From Baffinella frigidus (taxonomy: Eukaryota; Cryptophyceae; Cryptomonadales; Baffinellaceae): 12,485 nt of DNA. Shown piece by piece: positions 1-7,202 of this stretch. Position 1 is the stretch's first letter; the number at the start of each line of letters is the position of its first letter. Location of the stretch: the NCBI GenBank assembly GCA_026770585.1, contig MU647409.1, positions 70,447-82,931 on the forward strand, in the 5' to 3' direction. The notes below the pieces were generated by a model, which worked only from the letters and a program-made list of their open reading frames with translations, did not search any database and was not told the DNA's origin. The position numbers and the translations under genes are program-made.

Positions 1-4
1 AGCA

Positions 5-138
5 TGTCTCCCTCTGAGCGAGAGAGAGAGAGAGAGGGTGGGGGGGTGGGGGGTGGATGAGGCGCTTACTATTGACGATGTGAGGAGTATTTCCCTGTGA
101 GAGAGCGAGGGCCAGACCCTGGGGAGTGTCTCTCTCTG

Positions 139-189
<51 letters not shown>

Positions 190-245
190 GGGTCTCCCTC
201 CGAGAGAGAGAGAGAAAGAGAGGGAGAGAGAGAGAGAGAGAGAGA
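5..245. repeat. GA microsatellite in three larger units
   Basis: Pure or nearly pure (GA)n tracts occur at about 20-37, 140-186 and 201-245. Each follows a similar lead-in of the type GTCTCCCTCTGAGCGAGAG (near 6, 127 and 191), so the tract and its lead-in were copied together about three times. The open frames through it encode only Arg-Glu repeats and are not genes. Confidence 0.95.
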
Positions 246-292
246 CGCGCGTGTGGTCCTACGAGGGGGTGTATCCCTGGCTGTGAAGACGG

Positions 293-416
293 TACAGGGG
301 TGCCTTCTCGCTCATAAGAAACGACCACCCCCATAGGACCACCGTAGGGCCCTAGGCATAGCCCTACTGTAGGGTCCTAGGGGAATGCGGTTTCTGATGA
401 GCGAGGTACCCCTGTA
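293..416. mobile_element. Family A foldback (MITE-like) element, complete
   Basis: The element is almost entirely one inverted repeat. It starts TACAGGGGTGCCTTCTCGCT and ends with the near complement GCGAGGTACCCCTGTA. Just inside are AAGAAAC and its complement GTTTCT, then a C-rich/G-rich pair and a centre with CCTAGG-like and CCTACTGTAGG motifs (363-373). Its length of 124 bp matches the other complete copies (116-127 bp). No coding capacity is present. Outer TA dinucleotides could be TA target duplications as in Tc1/mariner-type elements; that assignment is inference. Confidence 0.8.
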
Positions 417-437
417 GCTTTAGTGGCGTGGCGGCAA

Positions 438-747
438 TACAGGGGTTACTCGAAAGTAAGGACACGCACCGCTTTAGTTTCCTACATTAATTCTACATGC
501 ATTCCTAGCGGCTGCGTCTGGGGAAAGTCATTTTGGGTGTAGGGAATTCCCAGTTTTTTATTTTCGTGTGAGACGTATCCCTCAAGTGGCCAGTAGGCCC
601 ACACGCCCTACGGTAGGGCCCTAGCTAGGACCTGCCTAGGACCTCTCGGCCGTCAATTTTGACGGCCTCGCCACTTATGGGATGCCCGCTAGGACTTCAG
701 GACCACCCTAGGGGCTGTGCGTGTCCTTAATTTCGAGTGACCTCGTA
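438..747. mobile_element. Larger inverted-repeat element with a nested family B copy
   Basis: Bases 438-470 start TACAGGGGTTACTCGAAAGT. The region up to 747 ends with the diverged complement of this (TTTCGAGTGACCTCGTA); about 24 of 30 positions pair between 441-470 and 716-745. The first eight bases match family A ends, but the rest of the arm differs (GTAAGGACACGCAC), so this may be a related longer family. A family B foldback lies inside at 576-683. No ORF of note is present. Confidence 0.5.
576..683. mobile_element. Family B foldback element
   Basis: The left end is TATCCCTCAAGTGGCCAG and the right end is the diverged complement GCCACTTATGGGAT. The centre has CCTACGGTAGG (607-617), CCTAGGACC and a small GTCAATTTTGAC palindrome. 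Other copies are at 784-888, 5637-5742 and 6671-6774. The element is non-coding. Its orientation is opposite to the copy at 784-888. Confidence 0.7.
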
Positions 748-783
748 CACTGCCAGCGGGAAGATTTCGCTCAAGTCAACCCC

Positions 784-888
784 TATCCCTTAAGTGGCCA
801 GGAGGTCAAATTTGACCTCCAAGAAGTCCTAGGCAGGTCCTCGGGCCCTACGGTAGGGCGTGTGCGCCTACTCGCCACTTGAGGGATA
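784..888. mobile_element. Family B foldback element
   Basis: Ends are TATCCCTTAAGTGGCCAG and CGCCACTTGAGGGATA. Inside are GAGGTCAAATTTGACCTC (a perfect palindrome), CCTAGGCAGGTCC and CCTACGGTAGG (847-857). The length is 105 bp. It is inverted relative to the neighbouring copy at 576-683. Confidence 0.75.
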
Positions 889-920
889 CAAACTGCCAAC
901 TTTTTAGTAGATTGAAGGAG

Positions 921-1014
921 CGGCACCCCCCCTCAGGACCTCCACCGTAGCCACAGATAGGCCTACTGCAGTTTCCTAGGGGGGTGCACCTGCCTATGAG
1001 CGGGGTATCCCTGT
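921..1014. mobile_element. Family A foldback, left end missing
   Basis: The right half of family A is present: a G-run, then GAGCGGGGTATCCCTGTA ending at 1014. The left arm is lost before about 921. An 18-bp piece of the arm start (TACAGGGATACCTCGCTG) is repeated from 1014 to 1031 and begins again at 1032, so this copy abuts the next one through a short tandem duplication of the terminus. Confidence 0.6.
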
Positions 1015-1031
1015 ACAGGGATACCTCGCTG

Positions 1032-1146
1032 TACAGGGATACCTCGCTCACAAGAAACCGCCCCCCCCTAGGACCCTACAGTAGGCCTATGCCTAGGGCC
1101 CTATGGTGGTCCTAGGGGGGGGGGGGCTTTCTGCCGAGGTGCTGCT
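1032..1146. mobile_element. Family A foldback, right arm degraded
   Basis: The left arm TACAGGGATACCTCGCTCAC and the core (CCTACAGTAGG at 1075-1085, then GCCTAGGGCCCTATGGTGG) are intact. The right arm is decayed to CTTTCTGCCGAGGTGCTG, with a 12-base G-run before it. Confidence 0.65.
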
Positions 1147-1540
1147 CTCAATGCCCACCACACACTGCCCACCGCACTCTACGGTCCACTCAGCGGTGCA
1201 GGCGCATTCATCCTTTAGGTCCTTTAGAAGGTTTTAAATGCTCCCAACATATGCCAACGACACGCCCTTCCGTAGAAAGGACTGCATAGAAAGCATTTTC
1301 AAACTTGCAGTCGCCCCTCCTTGGCCTGGCCGGGGCCTCACGGCTACTGTGGGTGTGGGTATCTAGAAGGGGTCTTTGGAGAGGCACCTCTCCCTCTCGA
1401 CCCATGCCAACTGGCGCCTCACACCTAGAAAGCCAATAAACAAACATTCAGGGGGGGGGGGGCAGGACACAATCAGGTCTACGTTCTTTCAAATTCGGTA
1501 TGCGTCCTATGTAACATACGAGTCGTAGGTTCTTTTTCGA
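1147..1540. other. Gene-free stretch with a degenerate family C fragment
   Basis: No convincing gene was found. Bases 1211-1256 resemble the tail end of the family C repeat (TCCTTTAGGTCCTTTAG, then CTCCCAACATA) but are diverged. A G-run lies at about 1451-1462. The minus-strand open frame covering 1208-1447 runs through this repeat and has no other support. Confidence 0.5.
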
Positions 1541-1607
1541 CAATTTCGCGAAATTGATCTGAAGGGCCACGTGTTTTCACACAAAGGTGCGAAAACACGC
1601 GGCCCTT
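1541..1607. repeat. Two adjacent palindromes
   Basis: CAATTTCGCGAAATTG at 1541-1556 is a perfect 16-base palindrome. It is followed by a stem with 17-base arms (1562-1578 and 1591-1607, one mismatch) around a 12-base loop. There is no U-run after it, and the function is unknown. Confidence 0.8.
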
Positions 1608-1785
1608 GACATGACCATCGTATGGCCATCGTGTGAGCCTCGGTCGGACAGGTGATGAGCCTCAATGGTTGACTAATGAAGGTAAGTTCTCTCTCGCTTG
1701 TGAGTTGGGCCTGGGCCGGCGCGGCCTCTCTCCTCCACATCGTGAAACGTAGACCTGATCGCCGCGCGGTCGGTTCCTGTTCCTG

Positions 1786-1851
1786 TGTCACTTATTGACA
1801 CTTATTGACTTTATTCGAAAGTGAAATGCACGGTGCAAGAAATGAGGCGAG
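1786..1851 (+). repeat. Dispersed repeat D, copy 1
   Basis: A segment of about 66 bp beginning with a doubled CACTTATTGA motif recurs in inverted orientation at 8574-8639, at roughly 88 % identity by eye. The same neighbourhood holds an 18-base direct repeat, CGGTTCCTGTTCCTGTGT, at 1771-1788 and 2106-2123. Confidence 0.75.
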
Positions 1852-2008
1852 CTTAGACTTCGTTCAGGGTTATCACAAGTCGAAGTCTGTGCTTGGAGTA
1901 ACTCCAACGGCTGTATGCTCCAGGTCTCCTGAACCACACCCTCGAGGCCCTCTTGTAACCCTCGAGGACTTTAATAGGGTAACGGCCTGAAAATGGGGCA
2001 GTGAGGCC

Positions 2009-2100
2009 TACGGCATTGCCTAGGACCTCCTACCGTAGGCCGAGACTTTTTGGTCCTAGGATCCCTCGGCCTACGGTAGGAGGTCCTAGGCAACGCCGTA
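2009..2100. repeat. Long hairpin with the CCTAC-N-GTAGG core
   Basis: Left arm 2009-2044 and right arm 2065-2100 pair over 36 bases with a single mismatch around a 20-base loop. The arms contain CCTAGGACC and CCTACCGTAGG, the core motifs of families A and B, but lack either family's termini. Confidence 0.85.
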
Positions 2101-2450
2101 TGGTGCGGTTCCTGTTCCTGTGTGTGCATCGAGGGGCTTGCCGGAGATTGCCGGTCAAAAGGGTGCTTTTCATTTATGTGACATAGGGGTCACTTTCTGC
2201 GGATTTTTACACGCCAAGGGGGGTCACTTTCGGCACTTATTGGTCCTTGGCGATCTTCTCGTAATTAAAGAGCACCCACCTCTAGAGGCTCCAGATGTCC
2301 GTGGCGCTTTTGGGGCGGAAGACCGCTTTGCCCTTCAGATGACCAAGGGGAAATGTTACAGGGGAAATATGACCACTTTCCCATGAGATGACCAAATATA
2401 AATATGGTCTTCGTGAAACGTATCAGTACGAACTTCATACATCATCATGT
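2101..2450. other. Gene-free stretch
   Basis: No convincing gene was found. There are small direct repeats (GTCACTTTC twice near 2190-2235) and a partial copy (2301-2327) of the repeat that brackets the ORF at 2892-3479. Open frames on both strands have no recognisable domain, and one runs into the palindromic satellite. Confidence 0.4.
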
Positions 2451-2570
2451 AGTACGAGCTCGTACGAAGCTTCGTACGAAGCTTCGTACGAGCTCGTACG
2501 AGCTCGTACGAGCTCGTACGAAGCTTCGTACCTCGTAGTACGAAGGCTCGTACAATGGTACTCGTACACC
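2451..2570. repeat. Self-complementary CGTACGAGCT / CGTACGAAGCTT satellite
   Basis: The tract is built from 10-base CGTACGAGCT and 12-base CGTACGAAGCTT units, both self-complementary, in nearly perfect tandem from about 2453 to 2530. Diverged units (CTCGTAGTACGAAGG) follow. Because each unit is palindromic, the whole tract reads nearly the same on both strands and could extrude a cruciform. Both-strand ORFs of Thr-Ser-Ser-Tyr-Glu type are a by-product. A single unit recurs at 2874-2884. Confidence 0.9.
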
Positions 2571-2731
2571 TTTTCGCCTCCGGGTGCGGCCTTTCTTCTG
2601 CGATCGACCTTACAAGTGATTTTATCGCGGCCGAACGTTTCTCAGGTGGAAACAATAATTGACAAGTTGCTTCACCGCCCCATGTTTGGTGTGCATGGAG
2701 TAAAGACCACCCCCTCCAGGGGGTCATGAAC

Positions 2732-2777
2732 GTGGCGCTTTTGGAGCGGAAACCGGGTCCGAAAACCGCTCTCTCGG
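2732..2777 (+). repeat. Direct repeat E, left of the ORF
   Basis: The motif GGCGCTTTTGGAGCGGAA, followed about 18 bases later by ACCGCTCTCTC, recurs at 3781-3827. A partial copy lies at 2301-2327. Confidence 0.65.
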
Positions 2778-2891
2778 TGGAAAAATCGGCCGAGTTTCCG
2801 CATGGATAAGTTAACCTTTCAACATACCCTTGGTTTCCGATACCTTATCCGTAGGAACCCCCCTATGCCCCTACGAGCTCGTACGGGTCGC

Positions 2892-3479
2892 CTACCGTAG
2901 GGTCGGCGAGGGCCAGGCCCTCGCCGAGAGCCAGTGTTCACCGTAATCATTGTGTTGAGTGTTCATGGTACCACGCACTTCGCTGACGTACAGCACAGAC
3001 TCAACATTCGAATTCGCGATGAGAGAGTCAATTAGTACATACCGCATCAACACAGCCTGGTGTGCAAGCGGGACAAGCACGTCACCAGAATATACCAGTA
3101 CAGTGAATTCAGAGTAGCCAGGGAGGAGACGATCATCCACGTCGGGCAACTCTACTGGTATCTTGGTCGACGGATACAGTGTGGGGGTATCTTGTAGACC
3201 TACACAGTTGTAGTACAGCCCTTTCTCAATACGGACAGGCTCATCCACCACAGAGAGGTCCACCTCACGGGTCACAGTGCTCCTGATTTCGCGAAAGATA
3301 ACACCACATCCATCTATCCCGACGACACCCGCCGCTTTCATACGTGTCACCACGGCCGTCGACAGATTTCCAAACACCCCCTCAACATCAAACGGTCCTT
3401 GAATCAATTCCTGATTCAACAAATTGACACTGGCCTGTTCTCGAATGTTTTCGGTACTAATAACCCATGTTACAGCCAT
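2892..3479 (-). CDS. Hypothetical protein, 195 aa, unrecognised
   Basis: This is the strongest coding candidate in the window. I do not recognise a family. The first ATG of the frame is at 3477-3479 (MAVTWVISTENIR...). The frame is open upstream to about 3617 with no further ATG, so an upstream exon or 5' truncation is possible. Composition is protein-like: mixed codons, alternating hydrophobic and acidic stretches, few low-complexity runs, and motifs such as PVELPDVDDR and LVPLAHQAVLMRYVLIDSLI around residues 114-155. There is no signal peptide or obvious membrane span. The last dozen residues (ending SARAWPSPTLR) and the TAG stop lie in a perfect palindrome (2904-2926) and a CCTACCGTAGG repeat motif, so the original C-terminus may have been replaced by repeat DNA. 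Direct repeats of about 46 bp lie outside both ends. It could be a single-copy gene, a gene fragment, or cargo of a mobile element. Confidence 0.5.
   Translation of the reverse strand: MAVTWVISTENIREQASVNLLNQELIQGPFDVEGVFGNLSTAVVTRMKAAGVVGIDGCGVIFREIRSTVTREVDLSVVDEPVRIEKGLYYNCVGLQDTPTLYPSTKIPVELPDVDDRLLPGYSEFTVLVYSGDVLVPLAHQAVLMRYVLIDSLIANSNVESVLYVSEVRGTMNTQHNDYGEHWLSARAWPSPTLR
2904..2926. repeat. Perfect palindrome at the ORF 3' end
   Basis: CGGCGAGGGCC, one A, then its exact complement. It lies within the last codons of the minus-strand ORF and just upstream of its stop codon. Confidence 0.85.
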
Positions 3480-3511
3480 AGTGCTTTTTAACACTGCACC
3501 GTTCACTGGAT

Positions 3512-3599
3512 CAACATCGCCCGATGTTGGCCAAGGCAGGCGTGCCCCCGCAACCTTCGAGGATCCCTGGGGCGTTCCATCAACATCGCCCGATCTTGA
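3512..3599. repeat. Repeated hairpin ATCAACATCGCCCGATGTTG
   Basis: CAACATCG-CC-CGATGTTG at 3512-3529 is a perfect 8-bp stem. A near copy with one changed base (CGATCTTG) follows about 69 bases later. Both lie just upstream of the 195-residue ORF, on its 5' side. A regulatory role is possible but unsupported. Confidence 0.6.
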
Positions 3600-3780
3600 C
3601 CGACGGAGATCAGACTTTTAAAGCCAAATGGTGCTGACATACAGTGGTAAACTTCATACAAAATCTGTAGTAAGATGGGAGAGCCATCTATTATGTTTAA
3701 AACAAATCTTTTTCTCCCCCAGCTAAAAATACCCCTTGGCTTGTCCTCCATGACATGTTGGAATATGAAAAAGCGACGCG

Positions 3781-3827
3781 GACATCGCTTTTGGGGCGGA
3801 ACAGTGCCGGGAACACCGCTCTCTCTA
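3781..3827 (+). repeat. Direct repeat E, right of the ORF
   Basis: ATCGCTTTTGGGGCGGAA, then about 18 bases on CACCGCTCTCTC, matches the copy at 2732-2777 with a few differences. The two copies enclose about 1 kb containing the 195-residue ORF. Confidence 0.65.
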
Positions 3828-3920
3828 GACACCTCGCGTCCCTCGTGACCAAGTGCGGGTTTTACGCCTTTTTTACTACGGCTTTTCCTCAGATGGAGAA
3901 AAAAAAAGTACATGTACCGT

Positions 3921-4006
3921 CAGCGTGACGAGCCTTGTACAGGGGTAAAGGAAAATCGCCAGCGTGACGGGCCTTCTACAGGAAAATCATCAGCGTGACG
4001 AGCCTT
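3921..4006 (+). repeat. Three-copy short tandem repeat
   Basis: CAGCGTGACGAGCCTT or a close variant starts near 3921, 3960 and 3991. Each copy is followed by a purine-rich AGGAAAATC-type spacer. Spacing is uneven (39 and 31 bases). Confidence 0.75.
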
Positions 4007-4106
4007 CAAAAGGAAGATCGATATCTCAATCGTCACGAAGAGAAGCCGCAACTGACCCGCAACCCCACGGAATTTACATTAGGTCACGGGGAAGTCCGTC
4101 TATTTA

Positions 4107-4152
4107 GAAGAACGTACAGAAAAGGTCCGGAAGAACGTACAGAAAAGGTGCC
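4107..4152 (+). repeat. 23-bp tandem duplication
   Basis: GAAGAACGTACAGAAAAGGT plus three bases occurs twice back to back (4107-4129 and 4130-4152), differing only near the last bases. It makes a Lys-Glu-Arg-rich peptide in one frame, which has no ATG start. Confidence 0.85.
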
Positions 4153-4496
4153 ACCCCATGCGAACGGATTCCTAAGTCAATTATTGGATCGTTGCCCAGG
4201 AAACACGCCAAAAGTCAGCAGTTCATCACGCTTCCGACCGAACAGAGGTCGGACTTGGAAAGTCACAGAAGAATCTAGATGCTTTTCATCTGGAATTACT
4301 ACACAAGTTTGAAGTTACAATCGACATTATTTGTTCGCATGGATACATGTAGCTCGTAGCCTCGTGTTGTTCTGGAGGTCGGTGCCCTCTGATGAGGCGT
4401 AGGACGAAACTTGACCTAAAAGGGGTAAAAGTAAAGGACCTAAAGTTCGCACCACCTGAGATCCCTACCGCACGCTGAGAGAAGCACACTGTGTTC
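4153..4496. other. Gene-free stretch
   Basis: No gene is supported. A solitary AATTACTACACA motif at 4294-4305 is the same 12-mer found in the foldbacks at 9669-9845 and 10954-11082. Confidence 0.4.
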
Positions 4497-4955
4497 ATGC
4501 TCTCAACCCCCGCCTTCAGTGAACACACGCAGAACGAGGAGCGTACAGGCTCCTGCGAAACCGAGCAGCAGCGCATGCTCTCACGCCGCGCTTTGCTGGC
4601 GGCGAACATTGAGCCCACATCAAGCGACGCCTCGAACATGGAGCGCGCAGAAAGCGACACCTCGGCGGTGCTCTCACGCTCCGCCTCCCGCGACACCGAG
4701 CAGCACGAGGAGCGCGCATCTAGCGATCCAGTTGTCGCGCGCGCTCTGCAGCATCCGGCAACACATCACCACGATCCGGCGAGCTCCTGCACACCGAGCG
4801 CCAGCTGCGCCGACGACTTCGTGCGGACGCCTGCGAATATCGGCGTGCGGAGCCTGCTCGATCCCATTGCTTCCAGCGATCCTGCCTTACGGGCTCGCAA
4901 CCTCTTGCGGACTGCGTCGGCCGGGGCTGAGTTGGTGAAGTGCCGCGTGGTTTGA
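4497..4955 (+). CDS. Doubtful GC-rich ORF, 152 aa, hypothetical
   Basis: The ATG at 4497 opens a 152-residue frame rich in Ser, Ala, Glu and Arg. It carries loosely repeated segments (CETEQQRMLSRRALL, SDASNMERAESD, SRDTEQHEERASSDP in roughly the first 80 residues), so part of the DNA is a degenerate tandem repeat. No domain, signal or membrane segment is recognised. Other frames are also open across 4516-4996 because the region is GC-rich and poor in stops, which weakens the coding case. The 3' end stops just before the family C repeats. It may be a real low-complexity protein, a gene fragment, or a non-coding minisatellite. Confidence 0.25.
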   Translation: MLSTPAFSEHTQNEERTGSCETEQQRMLSRRALLAANIEPTSSDASNMERAESDTSAVLSRSASRDTEQHEERASSDPVVARALQHPATHHHDPASSCTPSASCADDFVRTPANIGVRSLLDPIASSDPALRARNLLRTASAGAELVKCRVV

Positions 4956-4961
4956 CCTTGA

Positions 4962-5062
4962 GTTGAGGTCCTTGAGGTTCTTCGAGCTCCCAACATAGGC
5001 GGACACTGGAGCTTATCCTGCAGAAAGGCCCTCAGCTTCCTTTCGTATCACATCAAGCCGGT
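4962..5062 (-). mobile_element. Family C SINE-like repeat, tandem copy 1
   Basis: Family C consensus parts are present: the tail GAGGTCCTTGAGGTTCTTCG on the plus strand, then CTCCCAACATAGGCGGACAC, CTGCAGAAAGGCC and TTCCTTTCGTATCACATC. Read on the minus strand, the element ends in a short AACCTCAAGGACCTCAA-type tail. It abuts a second copy starting at about 5066. Confidence 0.65.
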
Positions 5063-5065
5063 TCT

Positions 5066-5168
5066 CCTTTAGGTCCTTTAGGTTCTTCGTGCTACCAACA
5101 TAGGCGGACACTGGAACTTGTTCTGCAGAAAAGGCCATGCTCCCTTTCGGATCACATCAAGCCCCCCA
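5066..5168 (-). mobile_element. Family C SINE-like repeat, tandem copy 2
   Basis: This copy carries the doubled TCCTTTAGG tail (plus-strand view), CAACATAGGCGGACACTGGA, TTCTGCAGAAAAGGCCATGC, CTTTCGGATCACATCAAGCC and CCCCCA. It is the most complete outer end in this pair. Confidence 0.7.
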
Positions 5169-5450
5169 GGCGCAAGCAGACCGAGGAGTTGACAAGGTCT
5201 AGCTCGGTCTCAGTCTATTTGGGCTCCGCAAACCCAGCATGTCAACTTGAGAATAGTCGGTCAATCCGAGCGAATGAGGCCCAACGACACACGGGTACTA
5301 GCCGGGAGAGACGTGCGGGCGGAAGCTCACGTAATCCTGGCGAGTCGAAACTGGTCGATGTAAATGTAAGCAAGTGTGGATGTCGCGTAGCTGTAAGATG
5401 TTGAAAGTGCTCAGTACAAAGTGTCAAGGTGCAGCACGTGTCATCGCACC

Positions 5451-5571
5451 TACAGGGGTACCTCGCTCATAAGAAACCGCACCTCCCTAGGACCCTACAG
5501 TAGGACTGCCCCCAAGGCCCTACGGTGCTCCTAGGGGGAGGGCGGTTTCTTATGAGCGAGGTACCCCTGTA
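5451..5571. mobile_element. Family A foldback element, complete
   Basis: Both arms are near consensus: TACAGGGGTACCTCGCTCAT at the left, ATGAGCGAGGTACCCCTGTA at the right. The centre holds CCTACAGTAGG (5494-5504), GGCCCTACGGTGCTCCTAGG and the usual C-run/G-run pair. Length 121 bp. Confidence 0.85.
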
Positions 5572-5636
5572 TCGCAGAGGAAGGGGTTGTGGCGCACAGG
5601 AACCATCCCTTTACAGGCAGGGCGGAGCCACCTGTG

Positions 5637-5742
5637 TATCCCCTTAAGCGGCCAGAAGCCGCATACGCCCTACCGTAGGGCCCTAGGACTTGCCTAGGAC
5701 CTCTTGGCGGTCAAATTTGACCTCCTGGCCACTTAAGGGATA
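5637..5742. mobile_element. Family B foldback element, complete
   Basis: TATCCCCTTAAGCGGCCAG at the left pairs with CTGGCCACTTAAGGGATA at the right. Inside are CCTACCGTAGG (5669-5679), CCTAGGAC twice and GGTCAAATTTGACC. Length 106 bp. Confidence 0.8.
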
Positions 5743-5761
5743 CCACTCGCTTCGGTGTAGG

Positions 5762-5827
5762 TACAGAGGTACCTCGCTCATAAGAAACAGCCCTCCCCCC
5801 TTAGGACCATGATCGGGCCCTAGGTAC
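5762..5827. mobile_element. Family A foldback, left half only
   Basis: TACAGAGGTACCTCGCTCAT and the following AAGAAAC and C-run are present, with a decayed core (TTAGGACCATGATCGGGCCC). The right arm is missing. Confidence 0.65.
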
Positions 5828-5875
5828 AGCAGGCCCCATTCCTGCATCGGTTTTGGTCCTTGTGCCGGTACCAGG

Positions 5876-5985
5876 CCTTTAGGTCCTGAAGGTTCTTCGA
5901 GCTCCCAACATAGGCGGACACCGGAACGTATCCTGCAGAAAGGCCATGCTTCCTTTCGGATCACAACAGGCCCCCCAGTGCACAC
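5876..5985 (-). mobile_element. Family C SINE-like repeat
   Basis: The plus-strand view shows CCTTTAGGTCCTGAAGGTTC, CAACATAGGCGGACACCGGA, CTGCAGAAAGGCCATGCTTC, CTTTCGGATCACAACAGGCC and CCCCAGTGCACA. No flanking direct repeat was evident by eye. Confidence 0.7.
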
Positions 5986-6010
5986 AGCAGGCTACGAAGG
6001 GTCTTGTTGT

Positions 6011-6041
6011 GGCGGTTTCTGAAGAACGAGGTACCCCTGCA
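6011..6041. mobile_element. Solo right arm of family A
   Basis: GGCGGTTTCTGAAGAACGAG followed by GTACCCCTGCA matches the family A right end. No left arm lies upstream. Confidence 0.6.
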
Positions 6042-6150
6042 GGGTGTGGCGCTTTGTGCCTGCATTCAACGTGGGCTGGGCCGATTTTTAGACTAAGAGA
6101 AGGCCCGGGTCGGCCGGCGAATCCCAGCTAATACATCACGAAATCAAAAT

Positions 6151-6247
6151 CTTATGAGTGAGGTACACTTGTAGGGGTTGGTGGTTTCTTATTAACGAGG
6201 TGTCTCTGTAGGGGGTGGCGCTTTCTTCTGAGCGAGGTGTCCCTGTA
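6151..6247. repeat. Three tandem solo right arms of family A
   Basis: CTTATGAGTGAGGTACACTTGTA (in two parts: CTTATGAGTGAGG and TACACTTGTA), TTCTTATTAACGAGGTGTCT and TTCTTCTGAGCGAGGTGTCC follow one another at a period of about 37 bases. Each is followed or preceded by a GGGGTTGGTGG-like spacer. Only right ends are present. Confidence 0.7.
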
Positions 6248-6274
6248 GTCCTCATAAAGGCGCAGAGGGGCGCA

Positions 6275-6390
6275 TACAGGGGTACCTTGCTCATAAGAAA
6301 CTGCCCCCCCCTAGGGCTACCACAGGGCCCTTGGCACAGGACTATTGTAGGGTCCTAGGCGGGGATTCTTATGAGCGAGGTACCCCTGTA
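6275..6390. mobile_element. Family A foldback element, complete
   Basis: TACAGGGGTACCTTGCTCAT at the left and ATGAGCGAGGTACCCCTGTA at the right. The core has changed bases (CTAGGGCTACCACAGGGCCC) but keeps TTGTAGGGTCCTAGG. Length 116 bp. Confidence 0.8.
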
Positions 6391-6670
6391 GAGGTGCAGC
6401 ATACATGTAGAGAGATTGGCAATTTATTGCCAAACAACCAGAGTCAGCGCCGCACATGCCTTCCGCATTGTGCTACATACTGTTCCCCGTGTCGGCCGCT
6501 CTTACGCGCGTTTTCCGGATGGATTCTATCTCCACCTCCTACACGTACATGTCCTTTCAGAAGGATTGGTGGGCCTGGCACTGAAAGCGCGGGCCTGCAA
6601 CTGCCCAGAGATACATGTACTAATAGGGCTCATCCCGAATAGTGGATTTAACGGCCCGAGGCGGGCTCAT
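6391..6670. other. Gene-free spacer with a small hairpin
   Basis: TTGGCAAT-TT-ATTGCCAA at 6416-6433 is a perfect stem. Plus-strand frames of about 100 residues cross this spacer into family A or B sequence at one end. They have no recognised domain, and I treat them as chance ORFs. Confidence 0.45.
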
Positions 6671-6774
6671 TATCCCTTAAGTGGCGGACGGGCGAATATT
6701 CACCCTAACTCGCCCTAGGCAGGTCCTAGGGCCCTACTGTAGGGCGTATGAGCCTACTCGCCACTTAAGGGATA
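6671..6774. mobile_element. Family B foldback element, complete
   Basis: TATCCCTTAAGTGGCGGACG at the left and CGCCACTTAAGGGATA at the right, with CCTAGGCAGGTCCTAGGGC and CCTACTGTAGG inside. A second left end (TATCCCTTAAGTGGCCAG, 6773-6790) starts in the last two bases, so two copies abut. Confidence 0.8.
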
Positions 6775-6790
6775 TCCCTTAAGTGGCCAG

Positions 6791-6909
6791 TACTGGGGTA
6801 CCTCGGTCAAGAAACCGCCTCCCCCTAGGAGCCTACAGTAGGCCTCTGCCTAGGACCCTATGGTGTTCCTAGGGGGGGGGCAGTTTCTTATGAGCGAGGT
6901 ACCCCTGCA
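6791..6909. mobile_element. Family A foldback inside a second family B end
   Basis: TACTGGGGTACCTCGGTCAA at the left and ATGAGCGAGGTACCCCTGCA at the right. It directly follows the 18-base family B terminus at 6773-6790. A possible family B right end (GGCTACTTAAGGG) lies at about 6963, consistent with insertion of A into B. Confidence 0.75.
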
Positions 6910-7018
6910 GGCTCTTACGCTCCAGCATAGGTAGGGGCCTACCACCTCTTTGGGGACCCCATGGCTACTTAAGGGCATGGCCACTTCAAGGAGACCTGGT
7001 TCTGGATTCAAGCAGGGA

Positions 7019-7056
7019 TCCTTTAGGTCCTTTAGGTTCTTCGAGCTCCCAACATA
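7019..7056 (-). mobile_element. Family C tail fragment
   Basis: Only the tail end of family C is present: the doubled TCCTTTAGG and TTCTTCGAGCTCCCAACATA. Similarity ends at CGGGAAAGG. Confidence 0.65.
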
Positions 7057-7202
7057 CGGGAAAGGCTTAATGCCTGGTTGTTGGTGCTTGGGGGGGGGGG
7101 GGAGAAAGGGGACTCGGTCGGATGCCATTGAGTCGGGTCGGGCGCGACGAATCCGTAGATTGTCCCCATCCCCTCAAGAGTGCAGTGGGCGTGGTCTTTG
7201 AT

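Noticed and set aside
97-336. Arg-Glu-repeat ORFs
   Set aside because: They are translations of the GA microsatellite and have no other support.
3503-3913. Minus-strand ORF of 136 aa upstream of the 195-residue ORF
   Set aside because: It has an ATG at 3913 and some protein-like stretches (VMEDKPRGIFSWGRKR), but it ends inside repeated hairpins, overlaps the upstream part of the better ORF in another frame, and shows no domain. It could be an upstream exon; the evidence is too weak to call.
3995-4312. Plus-strand ORF of 105 aa
   Set aside because: It begins with GTG rather than ATG, includes a 23-bp tandem duplication and shows no domain.
5683-5985. Minus-strand ORF with CWELEEPSGPKG-type peptide, and similar frames at 7067-7487 and 8194-8433
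   Set aside because: These peptides are readings of family C and family A repeats on both strands. The same peptides reappear wherever the repeats occur, so they are not genes.
6331-6718. Two overlapping plus-strand ORFs of about 100 aa
   Set aside because: One starts inside a family A element and the other ends inside family B. The two overlapping frames are both open, and no motif is recognised.
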